Assembly: GCF_014649035.1 (NCBI RefSeq)
Contig: NZ_BMSG01000005.1
Span: forward strand, 1-64,000
DNA: 64,000 nt
From: Streptomyces sindenensis
Lineage (GTDB): Bacteria > Actinomycetota > Actinomycetes > Streptomycetales > Streptomycetaceae
Reading direction: 5' to 3'
The notes under the pieces are model-generated. The model ran no database searches. It worked only from the letters and a program-made list of their open reading frames with translations, and was not told the DNA's origin. A program made the translations under genes and the position numbers. Shown one piece after another: positions 35,043 through 44,334 of this stretch. Numbering within the stretch: the stretch's first letter is position 1; each line of letters begins with the position of its first letter.

Positions 35043-35686
35043 CCGGGAGCGCGGGCGGGGACCCGATCCGGCTGCTGCTCGCGGACGACCATCCGGTCGT
35101 CCGGGCGGGTCTGCGGGCGGTCCTGGACACCGAGCCGGACTTCCGGGTCGCCGGTGAGGCCGCCACCGCCGAGGAGGCCGTCGCCCTGGCGGCGAAGGGC
35201 GGCCTCGACGTGGTCCTGATGGACCTGCAGTTCGGTGCGGGGATGCACGGGGCGGAGGCCACGGCGACGATCACCGCCGCGCCGGACGGCCCCCGGGTCC
35301 TGATCCTGACCACGTACGACTCCGACGCGGACATCCTGGCGGCGGTCGAGGCAGGGGCGAGCGGCTATCTGCTCAAGGACGCGCCGCCGCAGGAGCTGGC
35401 GGCCGCGGTGCGCACGGCGGCGGCGGGCCGTTCGGCGCTCGCGCCCTCGGTGGCCCACCGGCTGATGGACCGGATGCGCACCCCGTCCGCGGCGCTGACC
35501 CGGCGGGAGCTGGAGGTGCTCCAGCTGGTCGGCGAGGGTCTGTCGAACCTCCGGATCAGCAAACGGCTGTTCCTGAGCCAGGCCACGGTCAAGTCCCACC
35601 TGGTGCACATCTACGCGAAGCTGGGCGTCGATTCCCGTACGTCGGCGGTCGCGGCGGCCACGGCCCGCCGGCTCATCCGCCGCTGA
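35039..35686 (+). CDS. NarL/LuxR-family response regulator
   Basis: 215-aa partner of the kinase at 33843 (ATGA overlap at 35039-35042). Receiver domain with acidic pair ADDHP (15-19), phosphoacceptor Asp62 in VVLMDLQFG, Thr in LILTTYDSD and Lys in YLLKDAPP. The C-terminal LuxR helix-turn-helix (about 150-212) has LTRRELEVLQLVGEGLSN and ISKRLFLSQATVKSHLVHIY. Probably activates the divergent ABC exporter genes at 32653-33732. Confidence 0.94.
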   Translation: MTGSAGGDPIRLLLADDHPVVRAGLRAVLDTEPDFRVAGEAATAEEAVALAAKGGLDVVLMDLQFGAGMHGAEATATITAAPDGPRVLILTTYDSDADILAAVEAGASGYLLKDAPPQELAAAVRTAAAGRSALAPSVAHRLMDRMRTPSAALTRRELEVLQLVGEGLSNLRISKRLFLSQATVKSHLVHIYAKLGVDSRTSAVAAATARRLIRR

Positions 35687-35716
35687 CGCGGCCCGCCCGG
35701 GCTCCGGACGGGGCGT

Positions 35717-36031
35717 TCAGCCGCGCGGGGGCTCACCGAAGAGGTCGACCGCGTTGCGCACCTCGCGCAGGGCCGACGCGACCGCGCTCACCGAGCCGAT
35801 CGCCCCCGCGATCAGCAGCAGGGAACGGCGCATCCGGGGGATCTCCGGCACGCCGCTGACGGCCATGGCGTCCAGGGCCGCCAGCTCGTCCTCGGCGATC
35901 GGCCGGTCGGGGAAGTCGGTCCGGACGGCCGCCAGCTCCCGGCGCAGCCGCGAGACGGCCATCCGCAGCTCGGCCACCCTCGGGTCCTCGCCGCTGCCGG
36001 TCAGCCGCTTCTGTCCCACGCTTCGCAACAC
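35717..36031 (-). CDS. Hypothetical 104-aa protein
   Basis: I do not recognise the family. The GTG at 36031 follows GGGGGAG; a TTG at 36091 would lengthen it without a ribosome site. The N-terminal half is a charged amphipathic helix (VAELRMAVSRLRRELAAVRTDF) with coiled-coil character; the middle is acidic (IAEDELAALDAM) and the C-terminal third (SLLLIAGAIGSVSAVASALREV) is mildly hydrophobic, so it may associate with the membrane or form a helical bundle similar to small DUF5955-like Streptomyces proteins. Convergent with the response regulator; no functional context. Confidence 0.6.
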   Translation of the reverse strand: MLRSVGQKRLTGSGEDPRVAELRMAVSRLRRELAAVRTDFPDRPIAEDELAALDAMAVSGVPEIPRMRRSLLLIAGAIGSVSAVASALREVRNAVDLFGEPPRG

Positions 36032-36221
36032 AGCACTCCCCCTCGCACGTCCTTGTGCCGGCGTCTCCCCCGAATCCGGGGTGGTGGCCAAGTCCCCGGG
36101 TTCGCCAGCAAGTTAACGCCATGACAGGCAGTGCGCGCCAGCCCACGGAAAGAAATCGGGGTTACCCCTGAGGGTGACATGCGTGTCGCGTGTGCGAAGG
36201 ACTCAGTGGTATCCAGACCTC

Positions 36222-36851
36222 ATGGTTGAGGACATGGCGACGGACAGGCCGCGCAGGGCGAAGAACCCCGAGGTCGCGGGGGTGCTGCTGGCCGCGGGAG
36301 GGGGCCGTCGGCTCGGCGGCCGCCCGAAGGCACTGCTGGAGCACCGGGGCCGCCCGCTGATCGAGCACGCGGTGCGCTCCCTGCGCAACGGCGGGTGCGG
36401 CCCGCTGCATGTGGTGCTGGGGGCGGCGGCCGAGGAGGTGCGGGCCCGGGCGGACCTCACGGGGTGCGCGGTGAGCGTGAACCCGGGGTGGGAGGAGGGC
36501 ATGGGCTCCTCGCTCCGGCTGGGCCTGGCGGCCCTGAGCGCGACGGACGCGGACGCGGCACTCGTCCTCCTGGTCGATCAGCCGGGGATCGGCGCGGAGG
36601 CGGTGGCGCGGGTGCGGCTCGCGTACCGCTCGCGGATGAGCCTGGCGGCGGCCTCGTACGGCGGGGAGCGGAGCCATCCGGTGCTGTTCGGGGCGGACCG
36701 GTGGGCGGACATCGCGGCGGCGGCCGTCGGCGACCAGGGCGCGCGGAGCTATCTGCGGGAGCACCGCGATGCGATCACGCTCGTGGAGTGTTCGGATGTG
36801 GCCGAGGCCCACGACATCGACACCTCGCAGGACCTCAGGCATCTGGAGTGA
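36222..36851 (+). CDS. MocA-like nucleotidyltransferase (molybdenum-cofactor cytidylyltransferase family)
   Basis: 209-aa NTP-transferase of the MobA/MocA type. The nucleotide-binding signature LLAAGGGRRLGGRPKALLEH (about 22-41) is clear, with CAVSVNPGWEEGMGSSLRLGL (quoted in part: NPGWEEGMGSSL) and VLLVDQPGI (about 124-132) carrying the metal-binding Asp, then HPVLFG. MocA makes the cytosine-dinucleotide molybdenum cofactor of xanthine-dehydrogenase-type enzymes, which would suit a purine-catabolic locus, but the xanthine dehydrogenase itself is outside the window. Start is uncertain: ATG 36222 or 36234. Confidence 0.82.
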   Translation: MVEDMATDRPRRAKNPEVAGVLLAAGGGRRLGGRPKALLEHRGRPLIEHAVRSLRNGGCGPLHVVLGAAAEEVRARADLTGCAVSVNPGWEEGMGSSLRLGLAALSATDADAALVLLVDQPGIGAEAVARVRLAYRSRMSLAAASYGGERSHPVLFGADRWADIAAAAVGDQGARSYLREHRDAITLVECSDVAEAHDIDTSQDLRHLE

Positions 36852-36961
36852 TCCGGAGCCGCCTCGGCGGGGCGGCCCGCCGGGGGCGGTCGACAGTCCG
36901 TGGCCGCGCTGGCACGCTGCGCCGCCGTCGGCCCGTTTCTGTCGACCCGGAGAATCTCGAC

Positions 36962-36978
36962 ATCAACAAACCATTGAA
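36962..36978. promoter_or_regulatory. Candidate AllR-type operator upstream of malate synthase
   Basis: ATCAAC (36962-36967), five bases, ATTGAA (36973-36978). The core TCAAC-N5-NTTGA matches the boxes at 30787 and 54420. It lies about 155 bases before the malate synthase start, in an AT-richer stretch (36955-37020) that probably holds the promoter. Confidence 0.6.
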
Positions 36979-37132
36979 CTTCCACCATGAGGAAACTACT
37001 ATCCACTGGTCAGAAGCCCTCTGAACCTCAGACGGCACCCACGGCCGTATCTCGGAGCCATGGCACGCCGTGCCGTCTCAGGCGACCCGGCGGCCGTCGA
37101 GACGCCGCCGCCCGCTGAAGGAGTGACAGCTC

Positions 37133-38752
37133 ATGTCCGCACCAGCGCCGTCCACGCTGGCCATCGTCGATGCCGAGCCCCTGCCCCGGCAGGATGAGGT
37201 CCTGACCGACGCGGCCCTCGCGTTCGTGGCCGAGCTGCACCGGCAGTTCACCCCGCGCCGCAATGAGCTGCTCGCCCGGCGCGGGGAGCGCCGCGCCGAG
37301 ATCGCCCGCACCTCCACGCTGGACTTCCTGCCCGAGACGGCGGCGGTCCGCGCGGACGACTCCTGGAAGGTCGCGCCCGCCCCGGCGGCTCTGAACGACC
37401 GCCGGGTGGAGATCACCGGTCCGACCGACCGCAAGATGACCGTCAACGCCCTGAACTCGGGCGCGAAGGTCTGGCTCGCCGACTTCGAGGACGCGTCCGC
37501 CCCCACGTGGGAGAACGTCGTCCTCGGCCAGCTCAACCTGACCGACGCCTACGAGCGCCGCATCGACTTCACCGACCCGAAGTCCGGCAAGTCGTACGCG
37601 CTGAAGTCCGCCGACGAGCTGGCGACGGTCGTCATGCGCCCGCGCGGCTGGCACCTGGAGGAGCGCCACCTCCAGCTGGACGGCGTCTCCGTGCCCGGCG
37701 CGCTGGTCGACTTCGGTCTCTACTTCTTCCACAACGCGCAGCGCCTGATCGACCTCGGCAAGGGCCCGTACTTCTACCTGCCGAAGACGGAGTCGCACCT
37801 GGAGGCCCGCCTCTGGAACGACATCTTCGTCTTCGCCCAGGACTACGTCGGCATCCCGCAGGGCACGGTCCGCGCCACCGTCCTGATCGAGACGATCACC
37901 GCCGCGTACGAGATGGAGGAGATTCTCTACGAGCTGCGCGACCACGCCGCCGGGCTCAACGCGGGCCGCTGGGACTACCTCTTCTCCATCGTCAAGAACT
38001 TCCGTGACGGCGGCGCCAAGTTCGTCCTGCCGGACCGCAACGCGGTGACGATGACCGCCCCGTTCATGCGGGCGTACACCGAACTCCTGGTCCGCACCTG
38101 CCACAAGCGCGGCGCGCACGCGATCGGCGGCATGGCGGCCTTCATCCCCTCGCGCCGCGACGCCGAGGTCAACAAGGTGGCCTTCGAGAAGGTCAAGGCG
38201 GACAAGGACCGCGAGGCGAACGACGGCTTCGACGGCTCCTGGGTCGCCCACCCCGACCTGGTCCCGATCGCCCTGGCCTCCTTCGACGCGGTGCTCGGCG
38301 AGAAGCCGAACCAGAAGGACCGGCTGCGCGAGGACGTCTCGGTGGCCCCGGGCGACCTGATCGCCATCGACTCGCTCGACGCGAGCCCCACGTACGACGG
38401 CCTGCGCAACGCGGTCGCGGTCGGCATCCGCTACATCGAGGCCTGGCTGCGCGGCCTGGGCGCCGTCGCCATCTTCAACCTGATGGAGGACGCGGCCACC
38501 GCCGAGATCTCCCGCTCCCAGATCTGGCAGTGGATCAACGCGGACGTGGTCTTCGAGAACGGCGAGCACGCCACCGCCGACCTGGCCCGCGAGGTCGCCG
38601 CCGAGGAACTGGCCGCGATCCGCGCGGAGATCGGCGAGGAGGCCTTCACCGCCGGCAAGTGGCAGCAGGCCCACGACCTCCTGCTCCAGGTCTCCCTGGA
38701 CCAGGACTACGCGGACTTCCTGACCCTGCCCGCGTACGAGCAGCTGCGCTGA
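37133..38752 (+). CDS. aceB: Malate synthase A
   Basis: 539-aa cytoplasmic enzyme joining glyoxylate and acetyl-CoA to malate. Recognisable family blocks: VWLADFEDASAPTWENVVLG (about 110-129) with a metal-ligand Asp/Glu pair, VVMRPRGWHLEERHL with the catalytic Arg region, TVLIETITAAYEMEEILYEL (about 248-267) with the metal-ligand Glu, GRWDYLFSIVK, GGMAAFIPSR, and the late catalytic-Asp segment NLMEDAATAEISRSQIWQW (about 451-469). Length fits the short A isoform. AAGGAG precedes the ATG. Here it most likely removes glyoxylate produced from ureidoglycolate; the shared operator supports co-regulation with allantoin genes. Confidence 0.97.
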   Translation: MSAPAPSTLAIVDAEPLPRQDEVLTDAALAFVAELHRQFTPRRNELLARRGERRAEIARTSTLDFLPETAAVRADDSWKVAPAPAALNDRRVEITGPTDRKMTVNALNSGAKVWLADFEDASAPTWENVVLGQLNLTDAYERRIDFTDPKSGKSYALKSADELATVVMRPRGWHLEERHLQLDGVSVPGALVDFGLYFFHNAQRLIDLGKGPYFYLPKTESHLEARLWNDIFVFAQDYVGIPQGTVRATVLIETITAAYEMEEILYELRDHAAGLNAGRWDYLFSIVKNFRDGGAKFVLPDRNAVTMTAPFMRAYTELLVRTCHKRGAHAIGGMAAFIPSRRDAEVNKVAFEKVKADKDREANDGFDGSWVAHPDLVPIALASFDAVLGEKPNQKDRLREDVSVAPGDLIAIDSLDASPTYDGLRNAVAVGIRYIEAWLRGLGAVAIFNLMEDAATAEISRSQIWQWINADVVFENGEHATADLAREVAAEELAAIRAEIGEEAFTAGKWQQAHDLLLQVSLDQDYADFLTLPAYEQLR

Positions 38753-38814
38753 CCCGACACATCGCGTCACCTCACGTACGAGCAGCCGCGCCGTCCCGTC
38801 ACGACGGACGCGCC

Positions 38815-38848
38815 ACCGCCCCCGGCACCGCACAGCGCCGGGGGCGGT
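38815..38848 (+). terminator. Hairpin terminator of malate synthase
   Basis: ACCGCCCCCGGC (38815-38826) pairs perfectly with GCCGGGGGCGGT (38837-38848), followed by TCTGACC. Between the stop and the hairpin (about 38776-38793) the gene's last codons are imperfectly repeated (GTACGAGCAGC). The rest of 38849-39126 holds no gene I can support. Confidence 0.8.
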
Positions 38849-39126
38849 TCTGACCGGCGGCGAGACCCGCACCCCGCGCCACCCGGTCCGTGGCGGACCT
38901 GTCGTCGACCAGCCGGGAGAGTCGGGCGGGCCGCACGCGGTGGCCTCCCGGAGCCGGCCGGTCATGGAGTACCGACGCCTTTCGCTTGACCAAGTCCTTT
39001 GCGAAGCAGCACCCTTGGCGAAGTGAGCCCGGAAGAAACGGTGGCGGTGGCCGCATCCACCAGGCCGTTCCCCTCGCCGGCCGAGCACGCCGGGAACGCG
39101 GGGAGCGACGGGGCGACGGGGACGCG

Positions 39127-42100
39127 ATGACACAGGTGAGGGCCGAGGACTCGGCCCACCTCATCCTCCGGCAGGCCGAGCGCGCGGAAGCCGACCCGGG
39201 CGTTCTGGAGTGGTTCACCGGGCCGGAGGCCGCGCGGGCGGCCGACGAGGTGCTCGGCTGCCTCACCCTGCCCGACGGGAGCACGTGGGGCCCGGGTGTA
39301 CTGGCGCTCGGCATCGCCGACCTCTTCCGCTACGCCGCACGGGGTCCGGCCGACCGGCCGGCGCTCGCCACCGCTCTGCTGCGGTTCTCCGTGATCGGGG
39401 AGCAGGACCCCGACCGGGTGCCGCCCGGGCTGCGCCCGGTCTTCGCCACCTTGGCGGGCGAGCCGGAGGGGGCCGCGACCGAGCCCGGTCTGGCATACGA
39501 CGCCGGCGTCGGGATGATGGCGGTGTTCCAGCGGACCCGCGACCCGGAGGTGCTGCGCGGGGCGGAGGTCCTGTTACGGCACGCCGCCGCCGTCTTCGGC
39601 GGGGGCAGCGTGGAGCAGGGCATCTGCCTGTCGGACCTCGGGCTCGTCCTCTTCTACGGATTCCAGGACGGCGCCGGACGCCAGGCGCTCGCCGACGCCG
39701 TCGCCACCGGGCGCGCCGCCGTGGCCTGTGCCCCGGGCGACCGGGACGAACAGGCCCGCCGGCACGGCAACTTCGGCCACACGCTCCGCAACTGGGCCGA
39801 TGTGACCGGGAACGGGAACGCGCTGCGGGAGTCGGTCGCCGCCCTGCGCAAGGCCGTGGACCTCGCCACGGGGAACAGCCCGCACCGCGACCAGCACCGC
39901 GCCATGCTCGGTTCCGCGCTCTGCCTCGCCGCCGACCGCCTGGACGAACCCGCGCTGCGCTCCGAGGGCATCGCCTTGCTGCGCACCGCCCTTCGCGAGC
40001 CGGACGCCGTCGTGGCCGACCGGGCCGCGCTCCTCTCCGACCTGGGTGTCGCCCTCTTCGCGGAAGCCGTCGCGACCGGTGGGCATGACGGGCTCCACGA
40101 GGAGGGCGTGGCCGCCTGCCGCCGGGCTGCCGACACCGCCCCGAACGCCTTCGAGCGCACCGTCTACCTCACCAACCTCGGGCTGCTGCTGTCCGGACTC
40201 GCCGAACACGCGGGTCGCCCGGACCTCCTCGACGACGCGTGCGCCACGGCTCGTGAGGCGCTCGACAGCGCTCCGGACGGCCATCCGCTGCGCGCCCGCG
40301 CCCATTTCACGCTCTCCCGGGCGCTGGACGCGCGGTACACGGCGAAGGGCTCCATGGGCGACCTGGACGAGGCCGTCGCCCACGCCCGCCTCGGAGCCGA
40401 GTCCGTGCCCTCGGACGACGTGTCCCGTCGGATCGTACTCGCCACTCACCTCGCGGAGCTGCTGGGGAAGCGTGCCGCCCGGCGGGCCGGGAACCTCTGG
40501 GATCCGGGAAGCCTCGGTGTGGCCGCGTCGCCGGGCGACCCCGGCGAGATCGACGCCCCTCTCGCGCTGCTCCGGAATCTCGCCGGAGAGGTTCCGGCCC
40601 GCTCCGCCGACCGGGCCCGGGTCCTGCGGGCACTCGGCGTCTGCCTGCTGATCCCGGGCGACGCCGACGGTGCCGCCGAGGCTGTCGACTGCTTCCGTAA
40701 ATGCCTCGTCCTGCCCGCTCCCACCGGGAACTTCGAGGCCACCACGCGTATCGCGCTCGGGGCGGCGCTGGCCCGGCACGCCGGGGCGGACGGCGAGGAA
40801 TGGCCCAGGGCTGCCGCCGAGCTGCGCCGGGGGCTCGGACTGCTCCGGACCGGGGGTGCGGAGTACTGGGACGGCCACGGGGAGTACGCCGAGGCCCTCA
40901 TGAGACGGGCGGAGGCGACGGGCGACGCCGGCCTGTGCGAGGAAGCCGTGGACCTGTTCCGCGAGGAGTTGCGGCGAGCGCCGCTCTCCCGCGTCGACCG
41001 AGCCGTACGCCACGCGAACGTCGCCCTCGGCCTGATGAACATCATGGCGTGGTCCGCCCGGACCGAGCTCCTGACCGGGGCGGTGGCCGCCCAGCGGGAG
41101 GCCGTCGGACTGTCGAGGCCGTCCGACCCCTTCGCCGCCCGGCTGTTCCTGGGCCTCGGTGAGATCCTGATGGCACGCGCCGAGTTCTGCTCGGACGCCG
41201 AGGCGCTGGACGAGGGCATCACCGTGTTGCGCAGGGCCGTCGCCGCCTGCCACCCGTCCGTGTACAGCGGGTCCGCCTGCCGCACGGCCCTCGGCGACGC
41301 GCTGCGCAACCTCGCCCGTCACACCTCCGACCCCGCTCTGCTGGAGGAGTCCGTACGGTGGCACCGGGAGGCGGTCGCCATGGCACCGGGCGCGCCCCCG
41401 CCGATGTCTCTGCTCGGCCTCGCCAACAGTCTCGGGGCTCTCTACCGTTACAGCCGGGACGTGCGGCAGAGCGAGGAGGCCGTGCGCCACTACCAGGCCG
41501 TTCTGGACTCCCCTCAGCCCACACCGTACGGACTGCGGGGCAGCGTCCTCACCGGGCTCGGCTTCGTCCGGTGGACCCGGGCCGTCGAGAGCGGGGACGA
41601 GACGCTCGGGGACCTGGCCGTCGGCACCCTGCGCGAGGCCGTGGCCGAAACGCCCCGCATCCGCCGGGGGATGGCGCTCACGAACCTGGGCGGGGCCCTC
41701 ATGGACCGCGGCCTGTTCTCCGGCAACCGGGTCTGGCTGGCCGAGGCCGTGACGGTGCTGCGCCGTGCGGTGGAGGGCAGCCCTCCGACGGCGGTGGAGC
41801 GGTCCCTGCATCTGAACAACCTCGCCGAGGCTCTGCGCTGTTGGTACGAGACCGTGGGTGACGCCTCCGCCGCCGACGAGGCGGTCGCGTTGCTGCGCGA
41901 GGCGATGGCCCTGACCCACGGCGATCGCTGGGGCGCCGAGTTGGCCGCCGTCAACCTGGGCGCCCTGCTGATCAACAGAGCCCAGTCGGAGAAGGACCCG
42001 GGCCCCGCCGACGAGGCCCGGCGGATCCTCGAAGAGGTGATCGCCGGGTTCGGAGCGGACCACCCCTCGCGCCCGTTCGCCCTGCAGAAACTCGCGACCG

Positions 42101-44058
42101 CCTGCGTGACCTTCGCCCGCCTGGCTCCCGGCCGCCGGGCCGGTGCCCGTCCTGCGGGGGAACCCGACGGGGTGGCGGTCCGGCAGGCCCTGGACCGGGC
42201 GGGTGCCGCAGCCCGGGAAGCCCTCGCGGGCACCTCCCCCGGCCACGCCCTGCACGGGGTCTCCCAACTGCTGCTGGCGACCGCGGAACTGGACCGGGCG
42301 AGGCGGGGGGACCGGGTCGACCTGGTGGAGGTGGCCCGCGCCGCCCGCGACTGCGCCCGGAGCCCGGTGACCCATCTCGGGGCCCGGCTCCGCGCCGCCC
42401 AGGCCTGGGGGCTGGCCTCGGTCCGTGCCGGGCGGGCGGCCGACGGCCTGGAGGCGTACGCCTACGCCGTCGGTCTGCTGCCCCGCATCGCACCACGCGG
42501 CCTCGCCCGCGCGGACCAGGAGGCGCGGCTGCTGCTCAGCGACGGCGTGGCGAGTGACGCCGCCGCGCTGGCGATCGAAACGGGTGCGACGCAACGCGCG
42601 CTCACGCTCCTCGAACAGGGGCGGGGGGTGCTGCTGGCCCAGGGGCTGGAGAACCGGGCCGATGTGTCGCGGCTGCACACCGTCGCTCCCGGCCTCGCGG
42701 CGGAGTTCGAGCGGATACGCGAAGGGCTGAGCAGACCGCCGCGCCCCTCCCCCGTGCTGGGCTCCGGGCCCGGCGGGCCGACGGCGGTCCCGTTCGACGC
42801 CGCCCGTGAGGCGGCGGTGGCCGCCGAGGACCGGCTCGCCCTGGCCCGGCGCTGGGAGCGCCTTCTGGACGAGATCAGGGCGTTACCGGGTCTTGACGGG
42901 TTCCTGCGACCGCCGTCCGTGGCCGGGCTGGTCGCCTCCGCGGCCGAGGGGCCGGTGGTGGTCGTCAACGTCAGTGCCTTCCGCTGCGACGCCCTGGTCG
43001 TGACCGCCGACGCCGGCATCGACGTGGTGCCCCTGCCCCGCCTCACCCTGCGGGACGTCGAGGCGCGGGCGGCGGAGTTCGTCGAGGGGATCGACACGGC
43101 GTACGGGGAACGAGGCGTCGACGAGGCCGTCGCGATGATGCGCCGCCTCTCGGGAACGCTGGGCTGGCTCTGGGACACCGTGGCCGCACCCGTGCTGGAG
43201 CACCTCGGGCTCGACTCCGTACCGAACGGGGGCGATCCGTGGCCCCGGGTGTGGTGGTGCGCCACCGGTCTGCTGTCCTTCCTGCCGCTGCACGCCGCCG
43301 GGCGCGGCGGGGCGGACTCCGGGACCTGGGTTCTCGACCGTGCCGTCTCCTCGTACACCCCGACCGTGCGCGCCCTGGTGCGGGCCCGCGACGGCCTCGC
43401 CTCCGGTGGCCGCGACCGCCCCGCCCCCGATGGCCGCGACCGCCCCGCCCCCGGTGGCCCCGCACGCCCCTCCCCGCTGGTCGTGGCCCTCGCCGAGACG
43501 CCGGGGGCCGCGCCGCTGCCGGGCGTCGCGCGGGAGGTGGAGCTGCTCGGGGAGCTGTTCCCCGGGGGGAGGCTGCTGGCCGGGCCCGAGGCGACCGTGG
43601 CGGCGGTCGGCCGGGCGCTGGAGGCCCACCCCTGGGTCCACTTCAGCTGTCACGGCGTCAACGAGCCGCTCGACCCGTCGCGGAGCGGGCTGGTCCTGTA
43701 CGACGGCCGGCTCACCGTCCCGGACGCGGCGGCCCAGCGCCCCGGCTGCCCGGAGCTCGCCGTGCTGTCCGCCTGCTCGGCCGCCCAGGGGGGCGTCAGG
43801 CTGTCCGACGAGGCGATCCAGCTGGCCTCCTCCTTCCAACTGGCCGGATACCCGCATGTGATCGGTACGTTGTGGCCCGTCGCCGACAAGCTGGCGACCC
43901 GGCTCACCGAGGAGTTCTACGCGGCGCTCGCGACGGATCTGGACCTGGGCCGCCCGATCGGTCCGGCCACGGCCCTGCACCATCCGGTCAGGGCCCTGCG
44001 CGACCGGTACCCACAGGCACCCCACCTGTGGGCGGCCCATATCCACACGGGTCCCTGA
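39127..44058 (+). CDS. Very large TPR-type helical repeat protein with C-terminal CHAT caspase-like protease domain
   Basis: 1643-aa cytoplasmic protein. Residues about 90-1230 are Ala/Leu/Arg-rich repeats recurring every 45-60 residues (patterns such as LTNLGLLLSGLAEHAGRPDLLDDACATAREAL, in part TNLGLLLSGLAE), typical of degenerate TPRs. The last 330 residues form a CHAT domain: catalytic His1509 in VHFSCHG and catalytic Cys1550 in LSACSAAQGG, followed by SFQLAGYPHVIGTLWPV. CHAT proteases cut partners after a repeat-domain sensor is triggered; some serve in bacterial immunity or cell-death control. ATG 39127 follows GGGGAC. Neighbours are unrelated by operon; the convergent DUF6338-like pair (44116-44982) may be functionally linked. 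Confidence 0.9.
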   Translation: MTQVRAEDSAHLILRQAERAEADPGVLEWFTGPEAARAADEVLGCLTLPDGSTWGPGVLALGIADLFRYAARGPADRPALATALLRFSVIGEQDPDRVPPGLRPVFATLAGEPEGAATEPGLAYDAGVGMMAVFQRTRDPEVLRGAEVLLRHAAAVFGGGSVEQGICLSDLGLVLFYGFQDGAGRQALADAVATGRAAVACAPGDRDEQARRHGNFGHTLRNWADVTGNGNALRESVAALRKAVDLATGNSPHRDQHRAMLGSALCLAADRLDEPALRSEGIALLRTALREPDAVVADRAALLSDLGVALFAEAVATGGHDGLHEEGVAACRRAADTAPNAFERTVYLTNLGLLLSGLAEHAGRPDLLDDACATAREALDSAPDGHPLRARAHFTLSRALDARYTAKGSMGDLDEAVAHARLGAESVPSDDVSRRIVLATHLAELLGKRAARRAGNLWDPGSLGVAASPGDPGEIDAPLALLRNLAGEVPARSADRARVLRALGVCLLIPGDADGAAEAVDCFRKCLVLPAPTGNFEATTRIALGAALARHAGADGEEWPRAAAELRRGLGLLRTGGAEYWDGHGEYAEALMRRAEATGDAGLCEEAVDLFREELRRAPLSRVDRAVRHANVALGLMNIMAWSARTELLTGAVAAQREAVGLSRPSDPFAARLFLGLGEILMARAEFCSDAEALDEGITVLRRAVAACHPSVYSGSACRTALGDALRNLARHTSDPALLEESVRWHREAVAMAPGAPPPMSLLGLANSLGALYRYSRDVRQSEEAVRHYQAVLDSPQPTPYGLRGSVLTGLGFVRWTRAVESGDETLGDLAVGTLREAVAETPRIRRGMALTNLGGALMDRGLFSGNRVWLAEAVTVLRRAVEGSPPTAVERSLHLNNLAEALRCWYETVGDASAADEAVALLREAMALTHGDRWGAELAAVNLGALLINRAQSEKDPGPADEARRILEEVIAGFGADHPSRPFALQKLATACVTFARLAPGRRAGARPAGEPDGVAVRQALDRAGAAAREALAGTSPGHALHGVSQLLLATAELDRARRGDRVDLVEVARAARDCARSPVTHLGARLRAAQAWGLASVRAGRAADGLEAYAYAVGLLPRIAPRGLARADQEARLLLSDGVASDAAALAIETGATQRALTLLEQGRGVLLAQGLENRADVSRLHTVAPGLAAEFERIREGLSRPPRPSPVLGSGPGGPTAVPFDAAREAAVAAEDRLALARRWERLLDEIRALPGLDGFLRPPSVAGLVASAAEGPVVVVNVSAFRCDALVVTADAGIDVVPLPRLTLRDVEARAAEFVEGIDTAYGERGVDEAVAMMRRLSGTLGWLWDTVAAPVLEHLGLDSVPNGGDPWPRVWWCATGLLSFLPLHAAGRGGADSGTWVLDRAVSSYTPTVRALVRARDGLASGGRDRPAPDGRDRPAPGGPARPSPLVVALAETPGAAPLPGVAREVELLGELFPGGRLLAGPEATVAAVGRALEAHPWVHFSCHGVNEPLDPSRSGLVLYDGRLTVPDAAAQRPGCPELAVLSACSAAQGGVRLSDEAIQLASSFQLAGYPHVIGTLWPVADKLATRLTEEFYAALATDLDLGRPIGPATALHHPVRALRDRYPQAPHLWAAHIHTGP

Positions 44059-44115
44059 GAGCCGCGCCGGTGGGGCGACACGGCCCCCGACCCGGCCGCT
44101 GCGGGAAAGCCTCCT

Positions 44116-44331
44116 TCAGGTCCCGTCCGGCTCCCCGGCCCCCTGAGCGGTCGGGGCCCCCTCCCCCAGCGCGGTGCCCGAGGGCCCTGGCGGCAGCTCG
44201 TCCGGCTCGGCCAGGTCGTCGGTGGGCCGATAGGTCTTGCGGAAGGAGAACTCCGCTACGAGAGCGGCCAGTTCGGCGTCGTCGCTCGCGCCGTCCTCCC
44301 CGCCCCGGCCCGGCCCCGCTGCCTTCGCCAT
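44116..44331 (-). CDS. Small acidic 71-aa protein, partner of the DUF6338-like gene
   Basis: Short, acidic, Gly/Pro-rich soluble protein with a central SFRKTYRPTDDLAEPDELPPG segment (about 29-49, quoted in two parts: SFRKTYRPTDDL, EPDELPPG). The ATG 44331 is four bases downstream of the DUF6338-like stop, so translation is coupled. No fold or catalytic motif is visible. Tight linkage to a membrane protein gene suggests a cytoplasmic accessory subunit. Confidence 0.65.
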   Translation of the reverse strand: MAKAAGPGRGGEDGASDDAELAALVAEFSFRKTYRPTDDLAEPDELPPGPSGTALGEGAPTAQGAGEPDGT

Positions 44332-44334
44332 CGG

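Noticed and set aside
37028..39133. Open frame of 701 codons on the minus strand
   Set aside because: Antisense to malate synthase, which is unmistakable.
39574..42678. Open frame of 1034 codons on the minus strand inside the CHAT gene
   Set aside because: Antisense shadow of the repeat region; the sense frame has intact CHAT catalytic residues and consistent helical repeats.
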